64,000 nt of DNA from Lachnospiraceae bacterium (GTDB lineage Bacteria > Bacillota > Clostridia > Lachnospirales > Lachnospiraceae), in the NCBI GenBank assembly GCA_017525525.1, contig JAFXSQ010000005.1, forward strand, positions 1 through 64,000, written 5' to 3'. Shown here piece by piece: positions 46,373-56,100 of the stretch; within the stretch, counting starts at the first letter, position 1, and every line of letters starts with the position of its first letter. A program made the translations under genes and the position numbers. Below the pieces are notes generated by a model, which worked only from the letters and a program-made list of their open reading frames with translations, was not told the origin of the DNA and searched no databases.

Positions 46373-47395
46373 TTAGTCCGTACCCCAGAAATCCAGTTTT
46401 ACTCCATTTTCATCCTGCTGTACCGTCATTCGATCGATTTTTTCGTTTGAAATCTTGCAATCGTCCAATACAGGTATAGATTCATAATTTTTATCATGTA
46501 TCATCGGAAGAATCTTCCCCACAACAAAATCATCCACATCCATAAACCTTCGCTTTTTCATAAGATCATAGTGACTGAGTAGACGAAAAGACGGTGTTAA
46601 TTCAATTTTCTCTTTGATCCATTCCCGGAATTCTCCCTCAGGATATTCATATACTTTAGATATCTTGTCTTCTTTATCCAAGTCTTTATCCTTACCAATC
46701 TCTCCCGGTATTTCCAAAATGTAGCTTCTGTCTATCACCTTCGGACTTATCCCCTTTGTTGTCTCATCCATATTCAGCGTTCCAATGATCTGGAGATTAT
46801 CCGGCAACACAATCTCACTCGGAACCTCGCAGTTTTCCGTCTGAAGGCGTTCACTATATAAACGGATTATCTTGTCCTCAGACTCCATGATGCTTAACAT
46901 CGTCGAAAAATAATACTCTATATGTGCCAGATTCATCTCATCCAAAACCACAAAAAAGAGCTTGTCCCTGTTTTCCGGCTGCAAGGCTTTAAGTATTGCA
47001 TCCAGAAACGGTGTAGTCGTATACCCTCCTGCATTATTATTTTTCACAGGATTATAATACCCCATAAGGTCCTGATTATCAGTCCAGTTTGGCTGGACAG
47101 GTATCAGGATTGGCTTCTCTGCTCCTATCACATCAGCTATAGCAAAGGGAAGGCTTGTCTTACCGGTTCCCGGAGGTCCGGACAGGATAATCATCTGATC
47201 TGTAAATAATGCTCCCAGAAAGCGTTCCACAATCCTTAATCCTTCCGGGTACTTCAGCTTCTTTTCTTCCGCAATCCGTTTATTGATTGTCTTCAGAAAG
47301 ATATCTGATTTTAGTACTTCCTTCTGCTCCCCGTTTTCCTCTACTGTTTCTTTTTCTTCACTTTCCAGTATTTCAATCAACTCTGTCTTAGTCAT
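46373..47395 (-). CDS. Short McrB-type AAA+ ATPase
   Basis: 340 aa, essentially one AAA+ domain of the McrB clade: SGPPGTGKTS (72-81), PVQPNWTDNQDLMGYYNP, FFVVLDEMNLAHIEYYFS (Walker B) and IIGTLNMDETTKGISPKVIDRS, corresponding to the MNxxDR GTP-recognition region of McrB. There is no N-terminal specificity domain. It ends in VKLDFWGTD, echoing the end of the larger neighbour (VILDYWMSFGR). The SD GGGAGGT overlaps the stop of that neighbour, so they are coupled and could form a mixed ring. Confidence 0.85.
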   Translation of the reverse strand: MTKTELIEILESEEKETVEENGEQKEVLKSDIFLKTINKRIAEEKKLKYPEGLRIVERFLGALFTDQMIILSGPPGTGKTSLPFAIADVIGAEKPILIPVQPNWTDNQDLMGYYNPVKNNNAGGYTTTPFLDAILKALQPENRDKLFFVVLDEMNLAHIEYYFSTMLSIMESEDKIIRLYSERLQTENCEVPSEIVLPDNLQIIGTLNMDETTKGISPKVIDRSYILEIPGEIGKDKDLDKEDKISKVYEYPEGEFREWIKEKIELTPSFRLLSHYDLMKKRRFMDVDDFVVGKILPMIHDKNYESIPVLDDCKISNEKIDRMTVQQDENGVKLDFWGTD

Positions 47396-47399
47396 CTAT

Positions 47400-49862
47400 T
47401 TACCTCCCGAAGCTCATCCAATAGTCCAATATCACACTCCCGCCACTCGGAATTTTCATCGAATCCAGTTTGTTTCCGATTCTATCTTTTGCGACATCGG
47501 TAAGTATTATTCGTCCTTCTTCATCTGTTACATTAAAGATTGTTTCCTTCAATAAATCAAAATCAGCTTCTCTCATTTCCCAGTTTATACCCGGAAGAAG
47601 CTTTCCGAGAATAATGTCTTCCGTAGTCGCTCCTCTGCCTGCCATGTATTCTACTTTTTTTCTGCATCTCGGAGAAAAGCGGAGTGGAGCTCCGTAAATC
47701 CTCTGCCTGTGTTCATTGAAAAACAGCTCTATTTCATCATAGATTCTCTTTACATCTTCCGTGATCCTTGCTGCATCATTTCCTTCATCCACATAAATCT
47801 GTTCTTTTGACTGACTGAGTATCGTCCACGTCAGCTTCCATGGTTCTAATTCCGCTATCGGAGAGAATTCCTCTCTGATTCGGTCCGGATCATCATCCGA
47901 TGATACCTCAATGATAAGACTCCTATCTAAGACCTTCGGACTGATATTTTTCGACAACTCATCCGCGTTCAGGGTACCTATAAACTGCACATTTCCCGGG
48001 ATTCTCAGATCACTCAGCAGTTTCCAATCTTCCTCATTTGTCTCTTTGATCTCTCGTAACTCCGTTTCGCTGAGCAACGAGAGTCTTCCGTCCAACTCCA
48101 TCGCACTAAGAATCATTGAAAAATAATACTCCACATGAGCCAGGTTCATTTCGTCCAGTACAACAAAAAATGGCTTTCCCTCGGCTTCCTCCTTTTTTGC
48201 ATCAATCAGTGCATCCAAAAACACCGTATGTACATAGCTTTTATCATTCGCATTATAGTATCCGAGAAGATCCTGACTGTCCGTCCAGTTCGGCTGTACA
48301 ACTACCCTTCTTACTTCGGCACCGATTGCTTTTCTGATATACTCAGAGAATGATGATTTACCGGAGCCCGGCGCACCCGTCAACAATATGATTTGTCCGG
48401 AACCAATTGCCGATACGAAGCACGTAACAAGCCTTTCAGCATCTTTGTAATATTTCATCCTGTTCCACAGATTTCCGACGATATGGTTAACAAGTCTTTT
48501 ATGTACTTCCTCCGTAATATCAAGATCATTGATATACTTCCTGATTTCTTCCGTCTTTTTATTTTCCGTTTCTTCCAGCTTCCTGACAAAGCCTCTTAGA
48601 TATCCTATATAATTATCTTTTTCGTTTTGCACATAGTCTTTTTGCTCTTGAATCATTTTGTCAAACTCTTCTTTTTTCTGATCCAATTCTGCTTCTTTTT
48701 CCTGATTAATGCGTGTCTGTTCCTCAAATCGATTCTCCAGCTCCCGAAGTTGCATTTCGCTGTCTTCAATCTCTTTCTTCTGTTTTTCCAACAAGTCTTT
48801 CAGCCTCTGCTCTTCGTTGTTCTGATATTCTGCAATATCTTTGTTTTGTTCTTGTAGCAGTTTTTTCAGCCTATGTTTTTCTTTGACCTGATAAATATCA
48901 GAAGTTTTTGCAATCAGTTCTTCATATTCGCTTCTGCCTATCAGTTCGGTTATATTGCGAATTTCTTTTTCCAGATTTGAATTCCTTTCCTCCAACTTGT
49001 CATATTCTTCTTTTAATTCTGTATATTTCCCTTGATTAGCTTTGAATCTCTTCCTAAGATCTTTGTTTTCATTAACATATTCCGATATAAAATCTTCACT
49101 CTTCCGAATCTTTTCTTTGATCCTTTCAATCATCGCATTCTCTTTTTTTACTGATTCCTTTGTTTTTTTCAGTAATCTTAAAGTATATGCAATTTCTTCT
49201 TTTTCCTTGGATATTTCGGTCAGTGAGAATCCTTTTACCTCTTTAAGTCTTTCCATTAGAAGCTCATAGTTCTCCTCCAGCCAGGGAAACTCGCTTAATT
49301 CGCCTTTGATCTTTTCTTTTTGTTGCGCTAATTCGTTTTCTATACTTCGCCTTTCTTTTTCAATTTCGTTCTCTATACCATTTTTCCTGTTACAGATCTC
49401 CTCGGCCTGCTTGTTAAGCTCCTCTATTTCACTTTCCAATTCCTTTGTTATTTCAGGAATCACGATATTTGCTCTCGCCTGTAGTTCCGCATATTCATAT
49501 CGTTCTTCCATTATTATCGCCTTATACTTGCGTCTTATGATTCCATATCTATCCGGTTTCTCATCATAAGCTATTTTGCATATTACAATCTCACCTTCAG
49601 CATATTTTTTCTCACTGAGCGTAGTGATCTCACATTTATTGATTTTCGGAATCACTTCAAAAGAAGGATACAGTTTGATCGGTAGTATTCTATAAATGAC
49701 ATCTCCTTTGTTTTTTCCTTCTTCAAACTCGTGTATTATCTCCCCTATTTTACCAATCACATACAATCCATCCCCAGGAGGATATTCTTTGTTTTCATAA
49801 TCGTATAAATACTTATTCCAATAACGATATCCGAATTTACTTATAATTTGCTCTCTGTCCAT
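47400..49862 (-). CDS. Coiled-coil McrB-type AAA+ ATPase
   Basis: 820 aa. Residues 1-125 are beta-rich with aromatic and charged residues, possibly an OB-like or other recognition domain. About 135-440 is an unbroken coiled coil rich in Glu, Lys and Gln. The McrB-type AAA+ domain follows: TGAPGSGKSSF (about 493), VQPNWTDSQDLLGYYNA, FFVVLDEMNLAHVEYYFS and GTLNADELSKNISPKVLDRS. Its P-loop sequence and coiled coil distinguish it from the short neighbour. This layout matches the coiled-coil McrB proteins of CoCoNuT-type systems as I know them. The A+T content is high. A 108-base gap without obvious promoter precedes it. Confidence 0.83.
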   Translation of the reverse strand: MDREQIISKFGYRYWNKYLYDYENKEYPPGDGLYVIGKIGEIIHEFEEGKNKGDVIYRILPIKLYPSFEVIPKINKCEITTLSEKKYAEGEIVICKIAYDEKPDRYGIIRRKYKAIIMEERYEYAELQARANIVIPEITKELESEIEELNKQAEEICNRKNGIENEIEKERRSIENELAQQKEKIKGELSEFPWLEENYELLMERLKEVKGFSLTEISKEKEEIAYTLRLLKKTKESVKKENAMIERIKEKIRKSEDFISEYVNENKDLRKRFKANQGKYTELKEEYDKLEERNSNLEKEIRNITELIGRSEYEELIAKTSDIYQVKEKHRLKKLLQEQNKDIAEYQNNEEQRLKDLLEKQKKEIEDSEMQLRELENRFEEQTRINQEKEAELDQKKEEFDKMIQEQKDYVQNEKDNYIGYLRGFVRKLEETENKKTEEIRKYINDLDITEEVHKRLVNHIVGNLWNRMKYYKDAERLVTCFVSAIGSGQIILLTGAPGSGKSSFSEYIRKAIGAEVRRVVVQPNWTDSQDLLGYYNANDKSYVHTVFLDALIDAKKEEAEGKPFFVVLDEMNLAHVEYYFSMILSAMELDGRLSLLSETELREIKETNEEDWKLLSDLRIPGNVQFIGTLNADELSKNISPKVLDRSLIIEVSSDDDPDRIREEFSPIAELEPWKLTWTILSQSKEQIYVDEGNDAARITEDVKRIYDEIELFFNEHRQRIYGAPLRFSPRCRKKVEYMAGRGATTEDIILGKLLPGINWEMREADFDLLKETIFNVTDEEGRIILTDVAKDRIGNKLDSMKIPSGGSVILDYWMSFGR

Positions 49863-49970
49863 TTTCTCTGTTCTTCCTGTTCTTATGCTTTCCCAATATG
49901 CTTCATTTGCCTATTCCCATAGTCTCTTCAATTAACCGTATCCATATAAAACCCCGATTAAGCTCCTTTA

Positions 49971-50369
49971 CTAAAGAACCTTAAACGTACAGTGAGGCTT
50001 TGTCGTCCCGTTTTCGTCCGTTATTTCTGTCTTTTCAACGTTTATATAATGGCTGCTTTCACCTATAATATCATTGAAATTCGTGCGTAATCCCCGCCAT
50101 TTTACTTCTCTGGCGATCATTTTCACCTGACTGCTGCCTTTCGGCAATGAATCAATCAATCCCATTAATACATCACGCTCATTTTTAGCCTCCTCAAGAA
50201 CAGCTGCCTTATTCAGATTTCCTAACGCGTCTATCGGATCTTCCCCAAGCATGGACACCGGATTCGAAGAATAAGTCCTGGTTATAAAACTGAGCCAGTA
50301 GCATTTTAAATTCTTTATTTCTTTTCTATGTTTCAGGCTTGCTTTTAACCTTTTGATCCATTCAAACAT
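49971..50369 (-). CDS. Unknown 132-aa protein upstream of the McrB genes
   Basis: Not recognised. The sequence is basic at the start (WIKRLKASLKHRKEIKN), then mixed alpha/beta, with …VKWRGLRTNFNDIIGE… and a C-terminal beta-rich end (YINVEKTEITDENG…). There are no Cys clusters or catalytic motifs. The SD is weak (AGGAT). Its A+T-rich composition matches the McrB genes, so I count it with module B, although it could equally be a remnant. Confidence 0.6.
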   Translation of the reverse strand: MFEWIKRLKASLKHRKEIKNLKCYWLSFITRTYSSNPVSMLGEDPIDALGNLNKAAVLEEAKNERDVLMGLIDSLPKGSSQVKMIAREVKWRGLRTNFNDIIGESSHYINVEKTEITDENGTTKPHCTFKVL

Positions 50370-50407
50370 ACAAATACAATCCTATCTGTTCTTCTCTTTA
50401 TCAACAA

Positions 50408-51037
50408 TCAGAACCCCAAACTATCGTTAACCAAAATAACATGAATCCTGCCGGCGTGTCTTGAGAAACGGGTAATCAGGAACTGGCAGCAGATGGTGTC
50501 CGGAGACTTGCAGTTAAAGCAGGAGCCTGTCTTAGCGCACGGGGTTGAGAGGCCGAAGCGCTGGGCGTTGATCGGAGCGGCGACATTACGTGCTCTCTTC
50601 ATGGCACCGTCTAAATCATCGCACACCTTATTCATGCCCACGATAAAGATGACCTTCTTCGGTCCCTGGGCGATGGCCGAAACACGGTTTGAGTTACCGT
50701 CTATGTTCACAATCACGCCGTCCTCCGTTATCGCATTCGCGCTTGACAGAAAGAAGTCCGCGTCATAGGCCATAAGCATTGCAGCGCGCTTGTCCTCGTA
50801 AGCATCACGGTCGATGAAGTTATAGTTTCCGGTCTTAAGCTTCTCCACAAGACCTATCTCGTGCGCGCTCATGCATCCGCCCATAGTAACGGAGCTTCCT
50901 TCCGGGATAAGGTCTAAAGCAAGCTTAACGGCCTCCTCCTTATCCTTTGCATAATAACCGGTCATGTTCCTTGAATTTATCCCTGCTATAACCTTCTGCG
51001 CCAAAAGTTCATTTCTCTTGTAAATATTTTCGTTCAT
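50408..51037 (-). CDS. LUD-domain (DUF162) protein
   Basis: 209 aa. LUD proteins occur in lactate-utilisation complexes (LutC-like); short clostridial forms are of unproven function. Features seen: SVTMGGCMSAHEIGL, ANAITEDGVIVNIDGNSNRVSA, a Cys-rich stretch near the C-terminus (CAKTGSCFNCKSPDTICC), and the ending …RIHVILVNDSLGF. GGAGGT lies 5 bases before the ATG. It has a core-genome style repeat just upstream and looks like a resident gene between the two accessory modules. Confidence 0.88.
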   Translation of the reverse strand: MNENIYKRNELLAQKVIAGINSRNMTGYYAKDKEEAVKLALDLIPEGSSVTMGGCMSAHEIGLVEKLKTGNYNFIDRDAYEDKRAAMLMAYDADFFLSSANAITEDGVIVNIDGNSNRVSAIAQGPKKVIFIVGMNKVCDDLDGAMKRARNVAAPINAQRFGLSTPCAKTGSCFNCKSPDTICCQFLITRFSRHAGRIHVILVNDSLGF

Positions 51038-51048
51038 AATATACCTCC

Positions 51049-51112
51049 ATAAGCTCCTTCGCTTATCTCAGGATGACACGTGTCATTCTATGGGCTTTAG
51101 CCCGAAGAAGCA
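51049..51112. repeat. Dispersed palindromic repeat, copy 8, inside the island
   Basis: AAGCTCCTTCGCTTATCTC, the perfect palindrome ATGACACGTGTCAT, then GGGCTTTAGCCCGAAGAAGC. It lies between the 663-aa gene and the LUD gene, and is the only copy of the family right of 33 kb. Confidence 0.65.
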
Positions 51113-51134
51113 TTTTTTACTTCACCTTATGCTG

Positions 51135-53126
51135 CTAATGCGGATCTTTTTTCGTTGGCAGATGCTCCAGCATCTTTCCCACTATAAACTTTTTCAGTTT
51201 AGGACAGTAACAACCGTATATTCTTATCATATCATCATCCATACCCTTGCCATGACCTATATGAAAGTCCATAACGGCCTTTGAATCCTTCGGATCTCCG
51301 GTGTGCTCCGTTATGTTAAATAAGTATTTTTCCTTATGTATATTCAGAGCCCCGTTAGGACCGGTTGATGCGGGTTCCACCTTATATCCTGCGCTGTCCG
51401 GATCATAATCCCTGGCCATTTCGTTCGCTTTTTCAAAGTCCATGCCTTTATTCCTGTATATGGTAAACCCGGCAAGGTAATGGATAAGCATACAAAAGAT
51501 TCTGAAATCAATATTTCTCGAATCCTTATAATACGAGTCCTCCGCCGTAGAATGAATAATCAGCACGTCCGAATAATACTTCTTTATCCATTCCATTATC
51601 TCAGGCTTGCTTCTTAGATTCAGCGGCGGCAGATTAAGCACAGGCTCATACTTTTTCTTTTCCGCCTCCACATTGGCATTCCGCAATGTTTCCAGCATAA
51701 GGTTGTTTCCCCGAAGAATACGGTTTTCCTCTTTTAATAACCTGTTTTGTTCCATAAACTTATCTCTTTCGAAGCAAGCCCGCGCTTCATTCCTGGTTGC
51801 TTCAGAGTTAAGCTTATCCAGCCTCTTGTTGGCCTCTTCAGAACTTTTCAGCTTCATTTGAAGATTCTCGGTATCTTTTCCGGACTCTGCATACCGATTC
51901 TTCAACTGCTGATGCTCTTCAAATAGCTTTTGGTAGCTTTCCGTAAGGTTATCCTCCGGACTTACGGATACGTTATAAAGCTCAAAATCACAATCATTAA
52001 AATTAAACTCTTTTCTGATAGGTTCTCCGTGTCCGACATCACTTATCGTACCGAAAACCTCCTTCGTACCGGTCTCATAATAGCTGACAAACGACGGCGT
52101 TCTGTAATATATGATCTGCCCCTCCTCCGCAACCTCCACAAGCTCCTGTGAGCAGATGCATTTGCCGAAGAGCTTTCCGGGAGAATCAGTCCAGACCACC
52201 ATATGGCAGAACCCGAGCAGACTTTCGGTCTTGCGGTTTATCTCACTCTTCAGGTTTTCATCATCATACATATACCCCGGCACAAATATAACGGGCATAT
52301 TTCTTCTGTCACTCTCCACCAGCTCCTTTACCAGTCTTCCGCAATCCTTTTCCGACTTTCCGTTCACGATAACCGGAGTCCTTGCAAATGCATACTCTGC
52401 GTCAATGCCTGCCTCTGTAATAAGCAGGTCCTCATCTAAAAACATCGCCCTGATATATGCGGGACGAAATGCTGCAGCATCCTCTGTATTCTCCTCGGGC
52501 TCACGACAGGAAACCCTCGTTCCGATGACAACCGAAGCCTCCCCCGGATATACACATACCTCCGTGGTAAAAGAGCGTCCCGTAACCTCCTTTTTCTCCG
52601 TACCGTTATCAGGCTCATTAAGCCTGAGCTTGAATACCTTCTTTTCGGAATCATATATGGTCTTTACATCAGAGAAAGAATACGGATTGATGGGCTTTAT
52701 CTTCGTTTTGTCAAAATCCTTATAATCAGCCGGAGCAGGATAATCGAGCTTTAATCTATCCGCAATCTCCTTAATCTCCGGTCGAGTTTCGCTATCACTT
52801 GAAGAAATCCTTTCACGGTACCACTTCATCACATAAAGAATAACTTTTGAGTGCGCCTCATCTACCGACATATCCCCCTGCGGATACACATCAAGCAGTG
52901 CCTGATATGTATTGTACTGTCTGTACAACTTCAAGGGATTTACCGGTTTTACGTAAGGGGCATATGCTGAAGCTTCTTTCTTTTCTGCATCGTTTTTTGC
53001 TTCCGTATTATTCTTTAATTCGGAAGCCTCCGCGTGTGCCTCTGTCTCCTTTTGCTTCGCCACCTCATTCTTTTTCAGGGCTTTAAAGAAGTCATTGTAC
53101 ACTTTCTTATCAATCTTTCTTGCCAT
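51135..53126 (-). CDS. Unknown 663-aa coiled-coil protein with small C-terminal domain
   Basis: Family not recognised with confidence. Residues 1-60 are charged and low-complexity; about 65-380 is a mixed alpha/beta region including NMPVIFVPGYMYDD and LLGFCHMVVWTD; about 390-500 is a coiled coil; and 510-663 is a compact C-terminal region with IIHSTAEDSYYKDSRN and ending DFHIGHGKG…IRIYGCY…KKFIVGKMLEHLPT. The last pattern (RIY … KK.IVG ... HLPT) recalls RelE-like small toxins, a guess only. It is the last gene of module A, 22 bases after the UvrD-like gene, so probably part of the same system. Confidence 0.75.
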   Translation of the reverse strand: MARKIDKKVYNDFFKALKKNEVAKQKETEAHAEASELKNNTEAKNDAEKKEASAYAPYVKPVNPLKLYRQYNTYQALLDVYPQGDMSVDEAHSKVILYVMKWYRERISSSDSETRPEIKEIADRLKLDYPAPADYKDFDKTKIKPINPYSFSDVKTIYDSEKKVFKLRLNEPDNGTEKKEVTGRSFTTEVCVYPGEASVVIGTRVSCREPEENTEDAAAFRPAYIRAMFLDEDLLITEAGIDAEYAFARTPVIVNGKSEKDCGRLVKELVESDRRNMPVIFVPGYMYDDENLKSEINRKTESLLGFCHMVVWTDSPGKLFGKCICSQELVEVAEEGQIIYYRTPSFVSYYETGTKEVFGTISDVGHGEPIRKEFNFNDCDFELYNVSVSPEDNLTESYQKLFEEHQQLKNRYAESGKDTENLQMKLKSSEEANKRLDKLNSEATRNEARACFERDKFMEQNRLLKEENRILRGNNLMLETLRNANVEAEKKKYEPVLNLPPLNLRSKPEIMEWIKKYYSDVLIIHSTAEDSYYKDSRNIDFRIFCMLIHYLAGFTIYRNKGMDFEKANEMARDYDPDSAGYKVEPASTGPNGALNIHKEKYLFNITEHTGDPKDSKAVMDFHIGHGKGMDDDMIRIYGCYCPKLKKFIVGKMLEHLPTKKDPH

Positions 53127-53148
53127 AGTCTCTCTCCGTTTATTTTTT

Positions 53149-56100
53149 TTACTTTCCGCACAATCCCTTCACATAACAGGTCGCGCACTTTTCACTCCTG
53201 CATTTTGGAAGATTATTATTCCTTATGTTGTTTGCCGCGTCGATTACGCCCTTTCGAACGCTTTCAAGCACTTCCTGCTTTACCTCTTCCCTGGCGTTCT
53301 TTGAACCGTCCGGGTGGTCAAGATTGTATATCTCAAGATAGTCAGCCTTCTTTCCCGTGGCATTCTCATAACCCAAAGCATATATCTTGAGCTGTTCGGC
53401 ATTCAGACACTGTTCGGCATCCTTGCCCGCGGACTTTAAGTCTACTATGGATACTTTCTCCGCCCCCGCATCATCAACAGCTTTAACCAGGTCTATTCTT
53501 CCGTTCACGCTCACGCCCTGACCCATCTCAAGGTTGATGTTCATCTCCGAAGCGATTACCTTGTCGGCATTGGCCTCGTTCTGCTTCACATAAGCTTCGG
53601 CGCATTTTTTTGCGCCTACAAGAGACTTTTTAAGCTGTGCGCTGTTGGCATAAGGCAGGAAAAGCGCCTCCTCGGCTATTTTATCTATCTGAGCCTTATT
53701 CGGTCTTCTGCCCTCTATCCATGCGCGATGTATGTGCATCATTATCTCATGAAGCACCTTGCCGTAGCCCTGGACATCCTTGTACGGCTGCACGAAGCCG
53801 TAGAAGTTCGACAGCTTAAACCTGTACGGACAGTCGTAATAATTCGATAATAGCGAAAAGTTCAGTACTATCGGAAGCGGGTCACTGTTCATCTCGGGCA
53901 GGCGCTCGGCTGTATAAGTATGCTCATCCGAGTACTCCTTAAGATATGCCGACTTCTTTGCTTCATCAAGAAAACGCGCCGGAATCTGTGACTGTGTACC
54001 GTAAGCCTCACTGTATGTCATAAAAAGGTATTTCTTAGCCCTTGTTATAGCAACATATACCAGCTTCCTTGCATCCTCTGTTCTGTTGCCAAAAACCTCA
54101 TAATTCGGAATCCAGTCTGTAACATTTTTTCCTGCAATATACTCTATCGCGTCAACCGCGCCGTAGATTTTGCCTTGCTTTAGCATTTTATCTCTTTCAT
54201 AAGGCTTCATATTATCCCTATCGTAGATTTCCTTAACCATAGCAGGGATGAAAACAACCGCAAACTCCAATCCTTTAGACTGGTGTATGGTCATTATTCT
54301 TACCGCATCGGAACGTATGTATGAATTATCGTCCTCTCCCTTTGCGTAGAGTCCGTCCGCAACCTCGTTAATATGATTCACAAACTTCGCAAGCTTGACG
54401 GTAGCCATATCCGTAAAGAACATTTTTTCAAAATCGGATATTACCCTGCTTGTCATGCCGAGATTATACATGACCTGCTCTGCGGCCTCGTCGCCTTCCA
54501 TGTTGATCACATTCAGATAGCCGATGAACTCCTGGTATATGCTCTGGATATTAAAATCCGAACCGAATTTCTTGGCACTCCAGTCCGTATCCTCAATATA
54601 ATTCAGTGCCTTGTCGATTCCATCTGTTAAGCCTTCGCGGCCGTAATACTTATCTATCTCAAGCCAAAAAGCTTTAGTTTCATTATACGCCTCATCATCC
54701 CTTTCAAGCTCGTCCTTGCGCTTGAACCTGTATATGGTTTTTGATTTGGTTCCATCTCCTTCTTCCGCAGGAATAGATTTCGATACGAAGTACCTTTCTT
54801 TGATGTACCTGAAAAGCGCGGCAAAAGCCTTATATTCCGGTGTCCTGTAAAGCGCATTCATGCCCTCCACCTCATAAGGTATTCCCTCAGCTTTAAGCTT
54901 TTCCGCAAGTACACCCTGGTACTCAACCACAGTTTCGCCGAAATATAAGTACTCCCTGTTTCTTAACAATACAGCCATCTCCGAATAGGGAATTCCCAAA
55001 CCATGTAATTCCTTTATCCTCGCAACCATAAAGTCAGCTTCCTCATTATAGTTTGCGAAGCTCTTCCACACTGTATCTCCGGGTTCATACTCGAGCGCAT
55101 AGCCCGGCCTTTTTCCCCTCTCCATCCTTTTATAGCCTGTATCTTTGATGTGATTATTCCCTATAACCGCATTCGCTATATCGATAACCGCCTCTGTGCT
55201 GCGGAAATCCAAATTCAGATAAAACCTCTCTGCACCGTACTTATCAGCAAACTCAATTATATTCTTCTCGTCGCTTCCCCTGAACTGATATATGGTCTGG
55301 TCGGCATCTCCCACAACACAGACATTGGTATCCCGGCCATACTCTTTTCCGTACTTTTTGAATAGCTCGACAAGCTTCTCCTGTGACGGATTGCAGTCCT
55401 GATACTCATCTATGGTAAGATACTTAACACGCTCATATATCTTGGCCGCAACAGGATCCATCACTCCGTGGTTTACCTCCGAGTCCGGATCCAGGAGCTC
55501 GATCATCTTTCTTATAACTCCCGAAAAATCAAAGTACTTATCTTCAGAAAGCGCCTTATTATAATTTGTCACATATCCCTTCAGTCGATCGTCCCAGTTG
55601 TCCCTGTGCTCGACGGAAAACCAGCTTTGATTAAGCATCGATACAAGATCGATATACAGCTTCAGTTTTTTACCATAGCTCTCTACATATCGATAACCGC
55701 TTATGTTCCGGTCATATTTTTTATTGAGATTAAACGCCTTATCGATAACCGATTTCTTAAACCCGGTTGCATCCTCTCCCATGCTTTTTCTCTCTATGAA
55801 CACCCTCGCCTGAATCTCATCAAGCACACTGTACTTCGCGTACTCGGGCACATAGTCCTGAAGCATATTCAGGCAAAACGCATCTATCGTGCCGATGAAC
55901 ATATCCGCGAAACCAACCGTGCTTTTCAGATACTTTTCGCCCGCAGCGTATATTCTTGATTTAAGCTCCGTTGCCGCCTTCCTTGTAAATGTAATGGCGA
56001 CGATACTCTTCGGATCAACCCCGTCATCAATCAGATTGACGATACGCAGTGTAACCGTCTTCGTCTTCCCCGCGCCCGCGCACGCGATAATCTCAAGGTC

